Positions 55,867 through 64,000 of a stretch of DNA of 64,000 nt are shown piece by piece (within the stretch, counting starts at the first letter, position 1; each line of letters begins with the position of its first letter). The notes beneath the pieces were generated by a model. That model was given only the letters and a program-made list of their open reading frames with translations. It was not told the DNA's origin and did no database searches. The DNA lies in the NCBI RefSeq assembly GCF_029962485.1, contig NZ_CP073637.1:1488001-1552000 (forward strand), given 5' to 3'. A program made the position numbers and the translations under genes. The stretch comes from Burkholderia cepacia (GTDB lineage: Bacteria > Pseudomonadota > Gammaproteobacteria > Burkholderiales > Burkholderiaceae).

Positions 55867-56301
55867 ATGTCCTTCAGACCAGGGACCCTTCGAAGTCCGT
55901 CCGGAGCGCAATGCATTGCGCCCGCGCGCGCGTCGGAATTGAGCCGGATCGAGCTCGATCCGCAACAGGATCGCCACGCGCGTGCCGCGCTGGAGGCCTA
56001 CGCGGATTCGGCTGCGGCCGACATGCCGTGGCTGGCCGAGTGGCTTGACGAACGGCTACGCGAAGCCGCACAGGACGACGGCTCGGGCCCGACCTACTGC
56101 GGTGCGACGATCGAGCGCGTGTTCGATCTGGCGCAGGCGTGGGCGGCGGGCCAGCCCGACTACGCAGCGACTGCGTGGGAGCGCGTGCGTGGCCAGCTGC
56201 AGCGGATGCTGGTTCAACCGGCGCTGTCGGAGCTGCCGTCGCCACGTGTGCCGGCGGACGATTTTGCCGAGCCGGTGGCCGGCATCGCGGGCGCCGATTA
56301 G
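55867..56301 (+). CDS. Hypothetical protein
   Basis: 144 residues, not recognised. GGGGAGAGG directly precedes ATG 55867; an alternative ATG at 55831 lacks such a site. The sequence is helical and acidic (RIELDPQQDRHARAALEAYA, MPWLAEWLDERLREA), with two cysteines and no signal peptide or membrane segment. It precedes the signalling operon by 267 bases and has codon use normal for the genome. Confidence 0.6.
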   Translation: MSFRPGTLRSPSGAQCIAPARASELSRIELDPQQDRHARAALEAYADSAAADMPWLAEWLDERLREAAQDDGSGPTYCGATIERVFDLAQAWAAGQPDYAATAWERVRGQLQRMLVQPALSELPSPRVPADDFAEPVAGIAGAD

Positions 56302-56358
56302 GCGTCAGAATGCGCGACAGGAAGGATTATTCGAAGAAAGGGCTGTAGTCCGCGCAAT

Positions 56359-56395
56359 TTCTTGGCGAATTTCATACTACTATGATGAAATCGCC
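56359..56395 (+). promoter_or_regulatory. Promoter overlapped by a long dyad before the signalling operon
   Basis: TTCTTG (56359), 16-base spacer, TATGAT (56381-56386). A dyad GGCGAATTTCAT (56364-56375) / ATGAAATCGCC (56385-56395) with one bulged base and a nine-base centre spans it. The ~175-base leader that follows has a second hairpin, ACCCCG (56407) / CGGGGT (56430). Likely operator for the response regulator or another repressor. Confidence 0.5.
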
Positions 56396-56568
56396 GGTTC
56401 GTCCGTACCCCGTTTTTGAGATATCTAACCGGGGTCGCCGGTTTGCGCAGGTGGCGCGAACGGCGAACGACGGCTCACCGGCCGATATCCGGACGCCGCG
56501 CACGTGCTGCGTGGCCGGGGTAGGCGCGGGAGTTGAATGGACGAATCGATTTCGATTTGCGGGGTGCT

Positions 56569-57273
56569 ATGAGAATTGCTGTACTGGATGACGATCCGGC
56601 CCAGACGGATTTCGTCAGTCAAACGCTGACGGCCGTTGGCCATACGTGCTATGCGTTCAAGGAAGGCAAGGCCCTGAAGAAGCGCCTGCAGCGCGAGACA
56701 TTCGATCTGCTGGTGCTCGACTGGAACGTGCCCGACATGTCGGGCGAGGAAGTGCTCAAGTGGGTGCGTGCGAACCAGACCGAGCACAGCCTGCCGATCA
56801 TCTTCATGACGAGCCGCGACGACGAGGCGGGGATCACGCAGATCCTCAACGCCGGCGCCGACGACTACGTGGTCAAGCCCGTCTCGGGCCCGATCCTGCG
56901 CGCACGCATCGGTTCGCTGCTGCGCCGCGCGTATCCGGTCAACGCCGAGGCCACCGTCCGCGAGTTCGATCAGTTCCGTTTCGACGTGAACCTGAAGCAG
57001 GCCTACGTCGGCGACAAGGCCGTGAGCCTCACACAAAAGGAATTCGAGCTCGCGCTGCTGCTGTTCCAGCACCTCGACCGGCCGTTGTCGCGCGCGCACA
57101 TTCTCGATCTCGTGTGGAAACAGGCGACCGACATCCCGTCGCGCACGATGGACACGCACATCTCGATGCTGCGCACCAAGCTCGGCCTGCGGCCCGAGAA
57201 CGGCTATCGCCTCGCGCCGATCTACGGCTACGGCTACCGGCTCGAGCGGGTCGGCCAGGGGGAACCGGAGTGA
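56569..57273 (+). CDS. OmpR/PhoB-type response regulator
   Basis: 234 residues. Receiver domain ~1-120 with acidic pocket DDD at 8-10, phosphoacceptor D51 in LLVLDWNVPD and K103 in YVVKPV; winged-helix DNA-binding domain ~130-230 ending GYRLAPIYGYGYRLE. ATG 56569 puts the receiver at the N-terminus. Overlaps the following GTG start by four bases; partner kinase is two genes downstream. Confidence 0.93.
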   Translation: MRIAVLDDDPAQTDFVSQTLTAVGHTCYAFKEGKALKKRLQRETFDLLVLDWNVPDMSGEEVLKWVRANQTEHSLPIIFMTSRDDEAGITQILNAGADDYVVKPVSGPILRARIGSLLRRAYPVNAEATVREFDQFRFDVNLKQAYVGDKAVSLTQKEFELALLLFQHLDRPLSRAHILDLVWKQATDIPSRTMDTHISMLRTKLGLRPENGYRLAPIYGYGYRLERVGQGEPE

Positions 57274-58631
57274 CCACGGGAATCACGCAGCGCACGGCGA
57301 ACCTGCGCACGGCGGCGCTGCGCGCGGCCTGCGCGGTCGCGTTTGCGTTCGCCGCTCAGCACGCGGCGGCGCAACCGCCCGCTGCCGCGGGCAAGATGGT
57401 CGTGTACCGCACGCAGGCGGGCGACACGCTGTACGACGTCGCCGCGCGCTATCTGCAAGGCTCGGACGACTGGCAACTGCTCCAGCAGATCAATGGCGTG
57501 CCCGCGCCGAAGCACCTGCAGCCCGGCGTTGCGCTGAAGCTGCCGGTTGCGCGCCTGCGCAAGGAAAAGCTGACCGCGCGTGTCGTCGCGGTGCAGGGCA
57601 CGGCTGAACGCGCGTCCGGCGACGCTTTCACTGCGCTTGCAAACGACGCGACGCTCACCGAAGGCGACCGCGTGCGCACGGGCCCGAACGGGTTCGTGAC
57701 GATCGAGCTCGTCGACGGCACGCACATGAGCCTGCCGCCCGACAGCCAGCTCGACCTGAAGTCGCTGCGCCGCACCGTGCTGACCGGCACGCTCGATCGT
57801 GAGTTCGAACTCACGCGCGGCTCGGTCGACAGCGAAGTCACCCATCTGAAGAAACGCGACGACCGCTTCCAGATCCGCTCGCCGTCGGTCGTCGCCGGCG
57901 TGCGCGGCACGCGCTTTCGCGTGAACTACGACGCGGCCGGCAATGCGTCGACGCGCGTCGAAGTGCTCGACGGCACCGTCGGCGTCGCGGGCAACCGGCA
58001 GCCGGCCGATCCGACGCTCGTGCATGCGAACTTCGGCAGCGTCGCGACATCGTCCGGCGCAGTCGGCGCGCCCGTCGAACTGCTGCCGGCACCGGCGCTC
58101 GCGCATCCCGACAAGGTGCAGGACGAACCCGACGTCGCGTTCGACGTCGCGCCGCTCGCGCAGGCGCATGCGTACCACCTGCAGATCGCGCATGACGCGG
58201 GGATGCTCGACCCTTTCCGCGAAACGCGCACCGTTTCGTCTCGTGCGGTGTTCCGCGACGTGCCGAACGGCACGTATTTCGTGCGGGTGGCCGCGATCGA
58301 CGCGAGCGGTCTCGAAGGTGTGCCGCGCATCTATGCGTTCGAGCGGCGCCTGATGGGGCTCGACGCGAGCGCGTCGCCCGGCGCGGACGGCTACGAGTTC
58401 CGCTGGTCGCCGAACGGTTCGGGCAAGGATGCACGCTACCGGTTCGTGCTGTCGCGTTCGAAAGACCTGAGCGTGCCGGTTGTCGACCAGGTCGGCCTGC
58501 AGGCGCGCAAGATCACGATCGCGCGCCTGCCGCCCGGCGACTACTACTGGGCCGTGACCGTCGAGGAATTCGAAGGCGGCAAGTTCTATCAGAAGACCAG
58601 CCCGGTCAGCGCGTTCACGTTGTCGCGTTGA
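57270..58631 (+). CDS. Exported LysM-FecR domain protein
   Basis: 453 residues from GTG 57270, which overlaps the response-regulator stop. Signal peptide (ALRAACAVAFAFAAQHAAAQ, cut ~36), LysM domain ~45-90 (VYRTQAGDTLYDVAARYLQ) for peptidoglycan binding, FecR domain ~100-225 (FTALANDATLTEGDRVRTG, RFQIRSPSVVAGVRGTRFRV), then FN3-like repeats to the end. Located between regulator and kinase, it may be a periplasmic sensor component. Confidence 0.88.
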   Translation: MTTGITQRTANLRTAALRAACAVAFAFAAQHAAAQPPAAAGKMVVYRTQAGDTLYDVAARYLQGSDDWQLLQQINGVPAPKHLQPGVALKLPVARLRKEKLTARVVAVQGTAERASGDAFTALANDATLTEGDRVRTGPNGFVTIELVDGTHMSLPPDSQLDLKSLRRTVLTGTLDREFELTRGSVDSEVTHLKKRDDRFQIRSPSVVAGVRGTRFRVNYDAAGNASTRVEVLDGTVGVAGNRQPADPTLVHANFGSVATSSGAVGAPVELLPAPALAHPDKVQDEPDVAFDVAPLAQAHAYHLQIAHDAGMLDPFRETRTVSSRAVFRDVPNGTYFVRVAAIDASGLEGVPRIYAFERRLMGLDASASPGADGYEFRWSPNGSGKDARYRFVLSRSKDLSVPVVDQVGLQARKITIARLPPGDYYWAVTVEEFEGGKFYQKTSPVSAFTLSR

Positions 58632-58641
58632 TCCGCGGCGC

Positions 58642-61029
58642 ATGAAATCCGACTCCGTTTCCCCACGGCGGCACCTCGGCCGCCGCTTCCTCATCGAATG
58701 GATCGCGATCGGCTGCCTCGGGATCGCGGTGATCCTCGCGTGCGCGCTCGGCCGCCTGTCGTCGAGCGTCGACGGGCTGATCTACGACCGGCTGCTGATG
58801 CTGCGCAGCCTGCCGCTGTCTCCGGATGTGGTCGTCGTCGACATCGACAACCAGAGCGTGTCGGCGCTCGGCCGCTGGCCGTGGTCGCGCGACGTGCATG
58901 CGCGGTTGCTCGACACGCTGGCGCGCGCGCAGCCGGCCGCCGTCGTCTACGACGTGCTGTTCACCGAACCGTCGCCGGAGGATCGTGCGTTCGCGGACGC
59001 GATGAGCCACGTACCGACCTTCCTGCCCGTGCTGCTGAGCCCGGAGCAGGCGGACGGCACGCGCAGCGTCGACCCGCCGGTCGCCGCGCTCGCGGCGCGC
59101 GCGACGGGGCTCGGTCACATCAATCTCGAAGTCGATCGCGACGGCATCGTGCGCAGCGTCGCGCTGTTCGAAAGCGACGGCCGCGTGCGCTGGCCGCAAT
59201 TGATGGTGCCCGTGTACCGCGCGATCCAGGCCGGCCGGCTGCATCCGGTCGGCGGCGCGCCGGGCGCGAACGCGCACGACCTGTCGCGCGATGCGGCCGG
59301 CGAGGGACGCTACCTGATCCCGTTCAGCCGCAATACGCCGGCCTATCCGACGCTGTCGTTCGACGACGTGCTCGAAGGGCGCGTGAAACCCGATGCGCTG
59401 CGCGGCAAGATCGTCGTCGTCGGCGTGACGGCGTCCGGGCTGTACGACCGCTTCGCGACGCCCGTGTCCGGCGAGTTCGGCCCGCTGGCCGGTGTGTATA
59501 TCCATGCGAACGTGCTCGACATGCTGGCGACCGGCAGCGCGATCTCGCCCGCGTCGCGCCTGGGGCTGTTCGCCGCGTCGCTGCTGCCGCTCGCCGCGCT
59601 GCTCGGCGGTTTCATGATGCTGTCGCCGTGGCGTGCGCTGCTGCTGACGATGAGTCTCGCCGTGCTCGCCGTGCTCGCGAGCCTGGCGCTGCTGTTCGAG
59701 GCGCGCATCTGGCTGACGCCGGCGCCGGCGATCTTCGGGCTGATCGCCGTCTACCCGATCTGGAACTGGCGGCGCCTGGAAATGACGATGTCGTACCTGC
59801 GCCGCGAGCTGCAGCGGCTCGCCGACGAGCCGCACCTGCTGCCCGAGGCGCCACGCACGCGCAGCGTCGGCGGCGACGTGCTCGAGCGGCAGATGGCGCT
59901 GATGGCGCAAGCGGCACAGCGCGTGCAGGACATGAAGCGCTTCGTGTGGGACAGCCTCGACAGCATGCCCGAGCCGATCTTCGTGACCGACCTGGCCGGC
60001 ACCGTGCTGATCGCGAACCATGCGGCGAAGCGCTACGGGTCGCGGCTCTCGTTGCCGCTGCCGGAAGGGCGGCCGCTGCGCAACGCGCTCGGCGAGCTGA
60101 CCTTCATGAAGACCGTCGACGGCAATGCCGAACACGATGTGGCGATCCGCGAGCACTGGCCGGCCGTGCTCGACCCGACACTCGAGGCCGAACACGACGC
60201 GATGGCGCGCGGCATCGAGGTGCGCGATCGCGACGGGCTCGACCATCTGCTACGCTACGCGGCCTGTACGAACGCGCAGGGCCGCGTGACGGGCTGGATC
60301 GCCGGCCTCGTCGACGTGACCGAACTGCACGCGGCCGAGCGGCAGCGCGAGGAAGCGCTGCACCTGCTGTCGCACGACATGCGCTCGCCGCAGGCGTCGA
60401 TCCTCGCGCTGGTCGAGATCGAGCGCGACCGCGTCGACACCGACGCGATGCGCGGGCTGCTCGCGCGGATCGAGCGCTATGCGCATCGCGCGCTGTCGCT
60501 GGCCGACGAGTTCGTGCAGTTGGCGCGCGCCGAGTCGCAGGTGTACCAACTCGAGGTCACGAGCCTCGTCGACGTGCTGATCGATGCGAGCGACGAGGTG
60601 TGGCCGCAGGCGCAGGCGAAACATATCCGCGTCGACACCGAAGCTGGCGCCGACATGTGCTGGGTGCGCGCGGACCGCTCGCTGATCACGCGCGCCTTCG
60701 TGAACCTGCTGAACAACGCGGTCAAATACAGTCCGTCCGACACCGTGATCACGTGTACGCTGACGGTCGAGCACGCATCGAAGCGGATGTTCTGTACGAT
60801 TCGCGATCAGGGATACGGCATTGCGCCGGAAGATCAGCGGCATCTGTTCGAGCGTTTCAAGCGATTCCATGCCGGCGAGCGGCCCGAGATCTCGGGTTCC
60901 GGGCTCGGCATGGCGTTCGTGAAGACGGTCGTCACGCGCCATGGGGGCAGCGTGTCGGTCGATAGCGAAGTGGGTGTCGGCACCGCGGTGACGGTGTCGC
61001 TGCCCGCGATCGACGAGCCGTCCGCCTGA
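58642..61029 (+). CDS. CHASE2 sensor histidine kinase
   Basis: 795 residues. N-terminal helix ~18-38; periplasmic CHASE2 domain ~45-305 (VVVVDIDNQSVSALGRWPWSRDVHARLL, FLPFSRN-type segment, VVVGVTASGLYDRFATP); three helices ~308-380; a PAS-like domain ~430-560 (DSMPEPIFVTDLAGTVLIAN); HisKA with H578 in HLLSHDMRSPQ; HATPase with NLLNNAVKYS, DQGYGI and GSGLGMAF. Starts ten bases after the FecR gene and presumably phosphorylates the operon's response regulator. Confidence 0.93.
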   Translation: MKSDSVSPRRHLGRRFLIEWIAIGCLGIAVILACALGRLSSSVDGLIYDRLLMLRSLPLSPDVVVVDIDNQSVSALGRWPWSRDVHARLLDTLARAQPAAVVYDVLFTEPSPEDRAFADAMSHVPTFLPVLLSPEQADGTRSVDPPVAALAARATGLGHINLEVDRDGIVRSVALFESDGRVRWPQLMVPVYRAIQAGRLHPVGGAPGANAHDLSRDAAGEGRYLIPFSRNTPAYPTLSFDDVLEGRVKPDALRGKIVVVGVTASGLYDRFATPVSGEFGPLAGVYIHANVLDMLATGSAISPASRLGLFAASLLPLAALLGGFMMLSPWRALLLTMSLAVLAVLASLALLFEARIWLTPAPAIFGLIAVYPIWNWRRLEMTMSYLRRELQRLADEPHLLPEAPRTRSVGGDVLERQMALMAQAAQRVQDMKRFVWDSLDSMPEPIFVTDLAGTVLIANHAAKRYGSRLSLPLPEGRPLRNALGELTFMKTVDGNAEHDVAIREHWPAVLDPTLEAEHDAMARGIEVRDRDGLDHLLRYAACTNAQGRVTGWIAGLVDVTELHAAERQREEALHLLSHDMRSPQASILALVEIERDRVDTDAMRGLLARIERYAHRALSLADEFVQLARAESQVYQLEVTSLVDVLIDASDEVWPQAQAKHIRVDTEAGADMCWVRADRSLITRAFVNLLNNAVKYSPSDTVITCTLTVEHASKRMFCTIRDQGYGIAPEDQRHLFERFKRFHAGERPEISGSGLGMAFVKTVVTRHGGSVSVDSEVGVGTAVTVSLPAIDEPSA

Positions 61030-61066
61030 CAGGGCCGGGCACGACGGCAGGTATCTGGGGAAAGCC

Positions 61067-61681
61067 ATGAGAAAGGAATGGGCAGCGACCGCGCTGGCGG
61101 CGTTGCTGTTGACGGGTTGCGCCGGCGTGACGAGCGGCGTGAGTACGGTCGGGCAGCCGAATGCGTTTGCATCCGGCGCGCACGGCTACGATTTCGTGCG
61201 GACGGCCGCGCAGGCGGGCGATACCGAATACCGGCAGATCGAGACGCTCGTGCGCGACGAACTCGCACGCCGCGGTTTCGATGCGCAGCCGCTCAAGGAC
61301 GCGCGCTACCGGCTGTCGATCGCGTACGCGACGCAGCCGGCGTCGGTCGCGGCGATCGCCGACCGGTGCGGCGCCGCGAGCAGCGCTTGCGTGACGGTCG
61401 ACGGGCCGGCGCCATTCGCGCTGCCGTTCATGGGCACCGTGTATCGCCACGTGCTCACGCTGCGTTTCGTCGACGCGCAATCGGGTGCCGACGTCTACCG
61501 CGTATCGGCTGCGCTGCGCGATCGCGACCCCGGCACGCAGCTGGCCGCGCCGGCGCTCGTGAAGAGCGCACTGGCGAAGGTGCCGTTCGGCGACGGCAGC
61601 GGCTGGCTCGTCAAGACGAAAAAAGACGACGCGGGCGGGATGCCGGGCGTCGTCTCGGTGAAGCCGGCCGAAGCGCGCTGA
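61067..61681 (+). CDS. Outer-membrane lipoprotein, DUF4136-like
   Basis: 204 residues. Lipobox LLTGC at ~18. The body has the DUF4136-type pattern of a Tyr-Asp-Phe opening and IETLVRDELARRGF ... YRLSIAYATQ, and two cysteines ~10 apart (RCGAASSAC). 37 bases after the kinase gene, plausibly the operon's last member, and followed by a 20-bp palindrome. Function unknown. Confidence 0.78.
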   Translation: MRKEWAATALAALLLTGCAGVTSGVSTVGQPNAFASGAHGYDFVRTAAQAGDTEYRQIETLVRDELARRGFDAQPLKDARYRLSIAYATQPASVAAIADRCGAASSACVTVDGPAPFALPFMGTVYRHVLTLRFVDAQSGADVYRVSAALRDRDPGTQLAAPALVKSALAKVPFGDGSGWLVKTKKDDAGGMPGVVSVKPAEAR

Positions 61682-61704
61682 GCGCCGGCCGGTGAGGTGA
61701 GGGC

Positions 61705-61724
61705 GGGCTCGCCGCGGCGAGCCC
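61705..61724. terminator. Palindromic terminator hairpin
   Basis: GGGCTCGCCG and its exact complement form a 20-bp perfect palindrome between the lipoprotein gene (+) and galU (-). Confidence 0.6.
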
Positions 61725-61733
61725 TTGCCGCGT

Positions 61734-62618
61734 TCAGGCGGCCGGATGCGTGCCGCCGCGCGTACGCAGGTACGCGTCGAAATCGGCGCTGACTTCCGGG
61801 TGGCGCAGCGCGAATTCCACCGTCGCCTTCAGGTAGCCGAGCTTGCTGCCGCAGTCGTAGCGCGTGCCCTGGTACTTGTAGGCCAGCACTTGTTCATCGG
61901 CGAGCAGCGCCTGGATCGCGTCGGTCAGCTGCAGTTCGCCGCCCGCGCCGGGCTTCAGCGCGCGCAGGTGTTCGAAGATCCGCGGCTTCAGGATGTAGCG
62001 GCCGACCACGCCGAGGTTCGACGGTGCGACTTCGGGCGCCGGCTTCTCGACGATCGCCGACATCTTGACGATCGATTCTTCCCATTCCTTGCCGTCGACG
62101 ATGCCGTACGCCTTCGTTTCCGACGGCGGGATCTCTTCGACGCCGATCACCGAGCTGTGATAGTGGTCGAACACGTCGACCATCTGCTTCATCACGGGCG
62201 GATTGCCGTCGAGCAGGTCGTCGGCGAGGATCACGGCGAACGGGTTGTCCGCCACGAGCTTTTCCGCGCACAGCACCGCATGGCCTAGGCCGAGCGCTTC
62301 CGGCTGGCGCACGTAGAAGCAGTCGACATGGCTCGGCTTGATGCTGCGCACGAGCTCGAGCAGCTTTTCCTTGCCGCGCGCCTCGAGTTCGGCCTCGACC
62401 TCGTACGACTTGTCGAAATGATCCTCGATCGCGCGCTTGCTGCGCCCGGTGACGAAGATCATCTCGGTGATGCCCGCGGCGATCGCTTCCTCGACCGCAT
62501 ACTGGATCAGCGGCTTGTCGACGACCGGCAGCATTTCCTTCGGGCTCGCCTTCGTTGCCGGGAGGAACCGCGTGCCGAGACCGGCAACGGGGAACACGGC
62601 CTTGGAAACTTTCAGCAT
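61734..62618 (-). CDS. galU: UTP-glucose-1-phosphate uridylyltransferase
   Basis: 294 residues. [30 protein letters not shown] is the nucleotidyltransferase signature; Lys in VEKP and the GDG-type DDLLDG site follow. Makes UDP-glucose, the precursor of LPS, exopolysaccharide and of the cellulose made by BcsA at the window's other end. A perfect TATAAT lies on the minus strand at 62679-62674. Confidence 0.95.
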   Translation of the reverse strand: MLKVSKAVFPVAGLGTRFLPATKASPKEMLPVVDKPLIQYAVEEAIAAGITEMIFVTGRSKRAIEDHFDKSYEVEAELEARGKEKLLELVRSIKPSHVDCFYVRQPEALGLGHAVLCAEKLVADNPFAVILADDLLDGNPPVMKQMVDVFDHYHSSVIGVEEIPPSETKAYGIVDGKEWEESIVKMSAIVEKPAPEVAPSNLGVVGRYILKPRIFEHLRALKPGAGGELQLTDAIQALLADEQVLAYKYQGTRYDCGSKLGYLKATVEFALRHPEVSADFDAYLRTRGGTHPAA

Positions 62619-62673
62619 GATCGAACCTTTATTCCTGTAATCGACTTGTCAGACGGTTTATGTTCTCGTTCGC

Positions 62674-62679
62674 ATTATA
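62674..62679 (-). promoter_or_regulatory. -10 element of galU
   Basis: TATAAT on the minus strand, 56 bases before the galU start and after the valS stop, so galU can be transcribed independently. No clear -35. Confidence 0.5.
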
Positions 62680-62705
62680 GTGAACGCAAACGGCCTTACC
62701 CTTTG

Positions 62706-64000
62706 TTACGCAGGCAACCGATCGAGCTGCGCGCGCAGTTTTTCGAGCGTGCTCTGGAATTCCGCGACGCGTTTCTGCTCCTGTTCGACCACGGCCGGCG
62801 GCGCCTTCGCGACGAATGCCTCGTTGCCGAGCTTCGCGTTGCACTTCACGATCTCGCCCGTCAGGCGCGCGATTTCCTTCGACAGGCGCTCGCGTTCGGC
62901 CGCGACGTCGATTTCAACTTTCAGCACCAGCTTGTTCGGGCCGACGATCGCGATCGGCGCGCCGTGCGCTTCCTTGTCGAGCGTCGCTTCGTTCGCGAGG
63001 ATCTGCACTTCCGACAGGCGCGCGAGCGCCTGGACGTACGGCGCGAACGAGCGCAGGCGGTCGGCATCGCCGGCAGCCAGCAGCGGCACCTTGGTCGCCG
63101 GCGACAGGTTCATCTCGCCGCGCAGGTTGCGGCATGCGTCGACGATTGCCTTCAGGTCGGCTGCCCACTGCTCGGACGCCTCGTCGATCTTCTGCAGGTT
63201 CGCGAGCGGATACGCCTGCGTCATCAGCGACGCTTCGCCCTCGGCCTTGCCTTGCGGATAGCGGCCGGCGAGCGGCGCGACCTTCTGCCAGAGCGCTTCG
63301 GTGATGAACGGGATGACCGGGTGCGCGAGGCGCAGCACCGTTTCCAGCACGCGCAGCAGCGTACGGCGCGTCGCGCGCTGCTGTTCCGGCGTGCCGTTCT
63401 GGATCTGCACCTTCGCGAGCTCGAGATACCAGTCGCAGTACTCGTCCCACACGAACTTGTAGATGCTGCTCGCAACGTTGTCGAAGCGGTAATCGGCGAA
63501 GCCCTTCGCGATGTCGGCCTCGGTACGCTGCAACAGCGACACGATCCAGCGGTCGGCCGCCGAGAAGTCGAGGTAGCCGCCGGGGCCGCAATCGCCCGCG
63601 CCGCACACTTCCGGCTTGTCGCTGCCGCAGTCGTGGCCTTCGCAGTTCATCAGCACGAAGCGCGTCGCGTTCCACAGCTTGTTGCAGAAGTTGCGGTAGC
63701 CTTCGCAGCGCGCGAGGTCGAAGTTCACGTTGCGGCCGAGCGTCGCCATCGACGCCATCGTGAAGCGCAGCGCGTCGGTGCCGAACGCGGCGATGCCGTC
63801 CGGGAATTCCTTGCGCGTCTTCTTCTCGATCGTCGCGGCCTGTTTCGGGTTCATCAGGCCCGTCGTGCGTTTCGCGACCAGCGTCTCGAGGTCGATGCCG
63901 TCGACGATGTCGATCGGGTCGAGCGTGTTGCCCTTGCTCTTCGACATCTTCTGGCCTTCCGCGTCGCGCACGAGGCCGTGCACGTAGACGGTGTGGAACG
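62706..64000 (-). CDS. valS: Valyl-tRNA synthetase, C-terminal part (5' end beyond window)
   Basis: 431 codons visible, open to the right edge. The class I signature KMSKSKGN occurs right inside the edge, followed by NPIDIVDG-type sequence, the anticodon-binding domain ([30 protein letters not shown]) and a C-terminal coiled-coil arm (~last 70 residues, rich in Glu/Lys/Leu) typical of ValRS. A Cys-rich insertion ([20 protein letters not shown]) lies between the catalytic and anticodon domains and might bind zinc. Confidence 0.95.
   Translation of the reverse strand, partial: FHTVYVHGLVRDAEGQKMSKSKGNTLDPIDIVDGIDLETLVAKRTTGLMNPKQAATIEKKTRKEFPDGIAAFGTDALRFTMASMATLGRNVNFDLARCEGYRNFCNKLWNATRFVLMNCEGHDCGSDKPEVCGAGDCGPGGYLDFSAADRWIVSLLQRTEADIAKGFADYRFDNVASSIYKFVWDEYCDWYLELAKVQIQNGTPEQQRATRRTLLRVLETVLRLAHPVIPFITEALWQKVAPLAGRYPQGKAEGEASLMTQAYPLANLQKIDEASEQWAADLKAIVDACRNLRGEMNLSPATKVPLLAAGDADRLRSFAPYVQALARLSEVQILANEATLDKEAHGAPIAIVGPNKLVLKVEIDVAAERERLSKEIARLTGEIVKCNAKLGNEAFVAKAPPAVVEQEQKRVAEFQSTLEKLRAQLDRLPA

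Noticed and set aside
1..64000. tRNA genes, rRNA, CRISPR arrays, prophage or att sites
   Set aside because: Intergenic regions were read for cloverleaf ends, regular repeats and integrase genes; none was seen, though a tRNA or repeat scan would be more sensitive.

Overview
The window is GC-rich, gene-dense DNA with the codon use and gene set of a Burkholderia chromosome, most likely the Burkholderia cepacia complex (inference from protein character and gene combinations; no search was run). Several single-copy housekeeping genes (glnS, alaS, valS, galU) suggest the main chromosome. I see no tRNA, rRNA, CRISPR array, prophage or intact insertion sequence. The first gene (bcsA) and the last (valS) run off the window edges.

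Layout. (1) 2-4152: 3' end of a cellulose operon, bcsA-bcsG-bcsR, implying phosphoethanolamine-modified cellulose. (2) 4213-7421, minus strand: pirin, OsmC-type peroxidase, CPA1 Na+/H+ antiporter and a small XapX membrane protein, behind a leader that seems to hold an intrinsic terminator. (3) 7704-15168: isochorismatase-like hydrolase, LysR regulator, and a tightly packed six-gene operon (second XapX, amidohydrolase with a Cys/His-rich tail, DoxX-like protein, exported VOC protein, YoaK/DUF1275 protein, alginate-export-type porin). This is the best candidate for an uncharacterised system. (4) 15262-19451: exported acid phosphatase/phospholipase C-like protein, di-haem cytochrome c peroxidase with a Pho-box-like repeat upstream, small exported protein, NUDIX hydrolase. 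(5) 19583-26625: glnS, glycine-zipper lipoprotein, RBBP9-type hydrolase, CaiB/BaiF CoA-transferase, alaS. (6) 26757-31320: LysR/MFS divergent pair, then a two-partner-secretion transporter (TpsB) followed by only a small relic of its TpsA exoprotein. (7) 31393-37038: NUDIX, thioesterase, livHMGF-type ABC transporter without a binding protein and with an altered LivF P-loop, SDR. (8) 37083-55331: myo-inositol utilisation island. iolCDEB run on the minus strand; an inositol ABC transporter, two isomerase/epimerases, inositol dehydrogenase, a second Gfo/Idh/MocA oxidoreductase and an RpiR-family regulator run on the plus strand; mmsA/iolA and a LysR gene form a divergent pair at the end. (9) 55449-61681: tusA, a hypothetical gene, and a signalling operon of response regulator, LysM-FecR protein, CHASE2 histidine kinase and lipoprotein. 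(10) 61734-64000, minus strand: galU and the 3' part of valS.

How it works together. The inositol island encodes uptake (IbpA-IatA-IatP), oxidation (IolG), dehydration (IolE), ring opening (IolD), isomerisation (IolB), phosphorylation and probably cleavage (IolC fused to an aldolase-like domain), and oxidation of malonic semialdehyde (MmsA/IolA). Two GGAA-N6-TTCC-type sites lie in the intergenic region between iolC and the transporter operon, matching the operator type I recall for RpiR-family IolR of Sinorhizobium meliloti. The signalling operon is preceded by a promoter overlapped by a long dyad. Convergent gene pairs are generally separated by strong hairpins.
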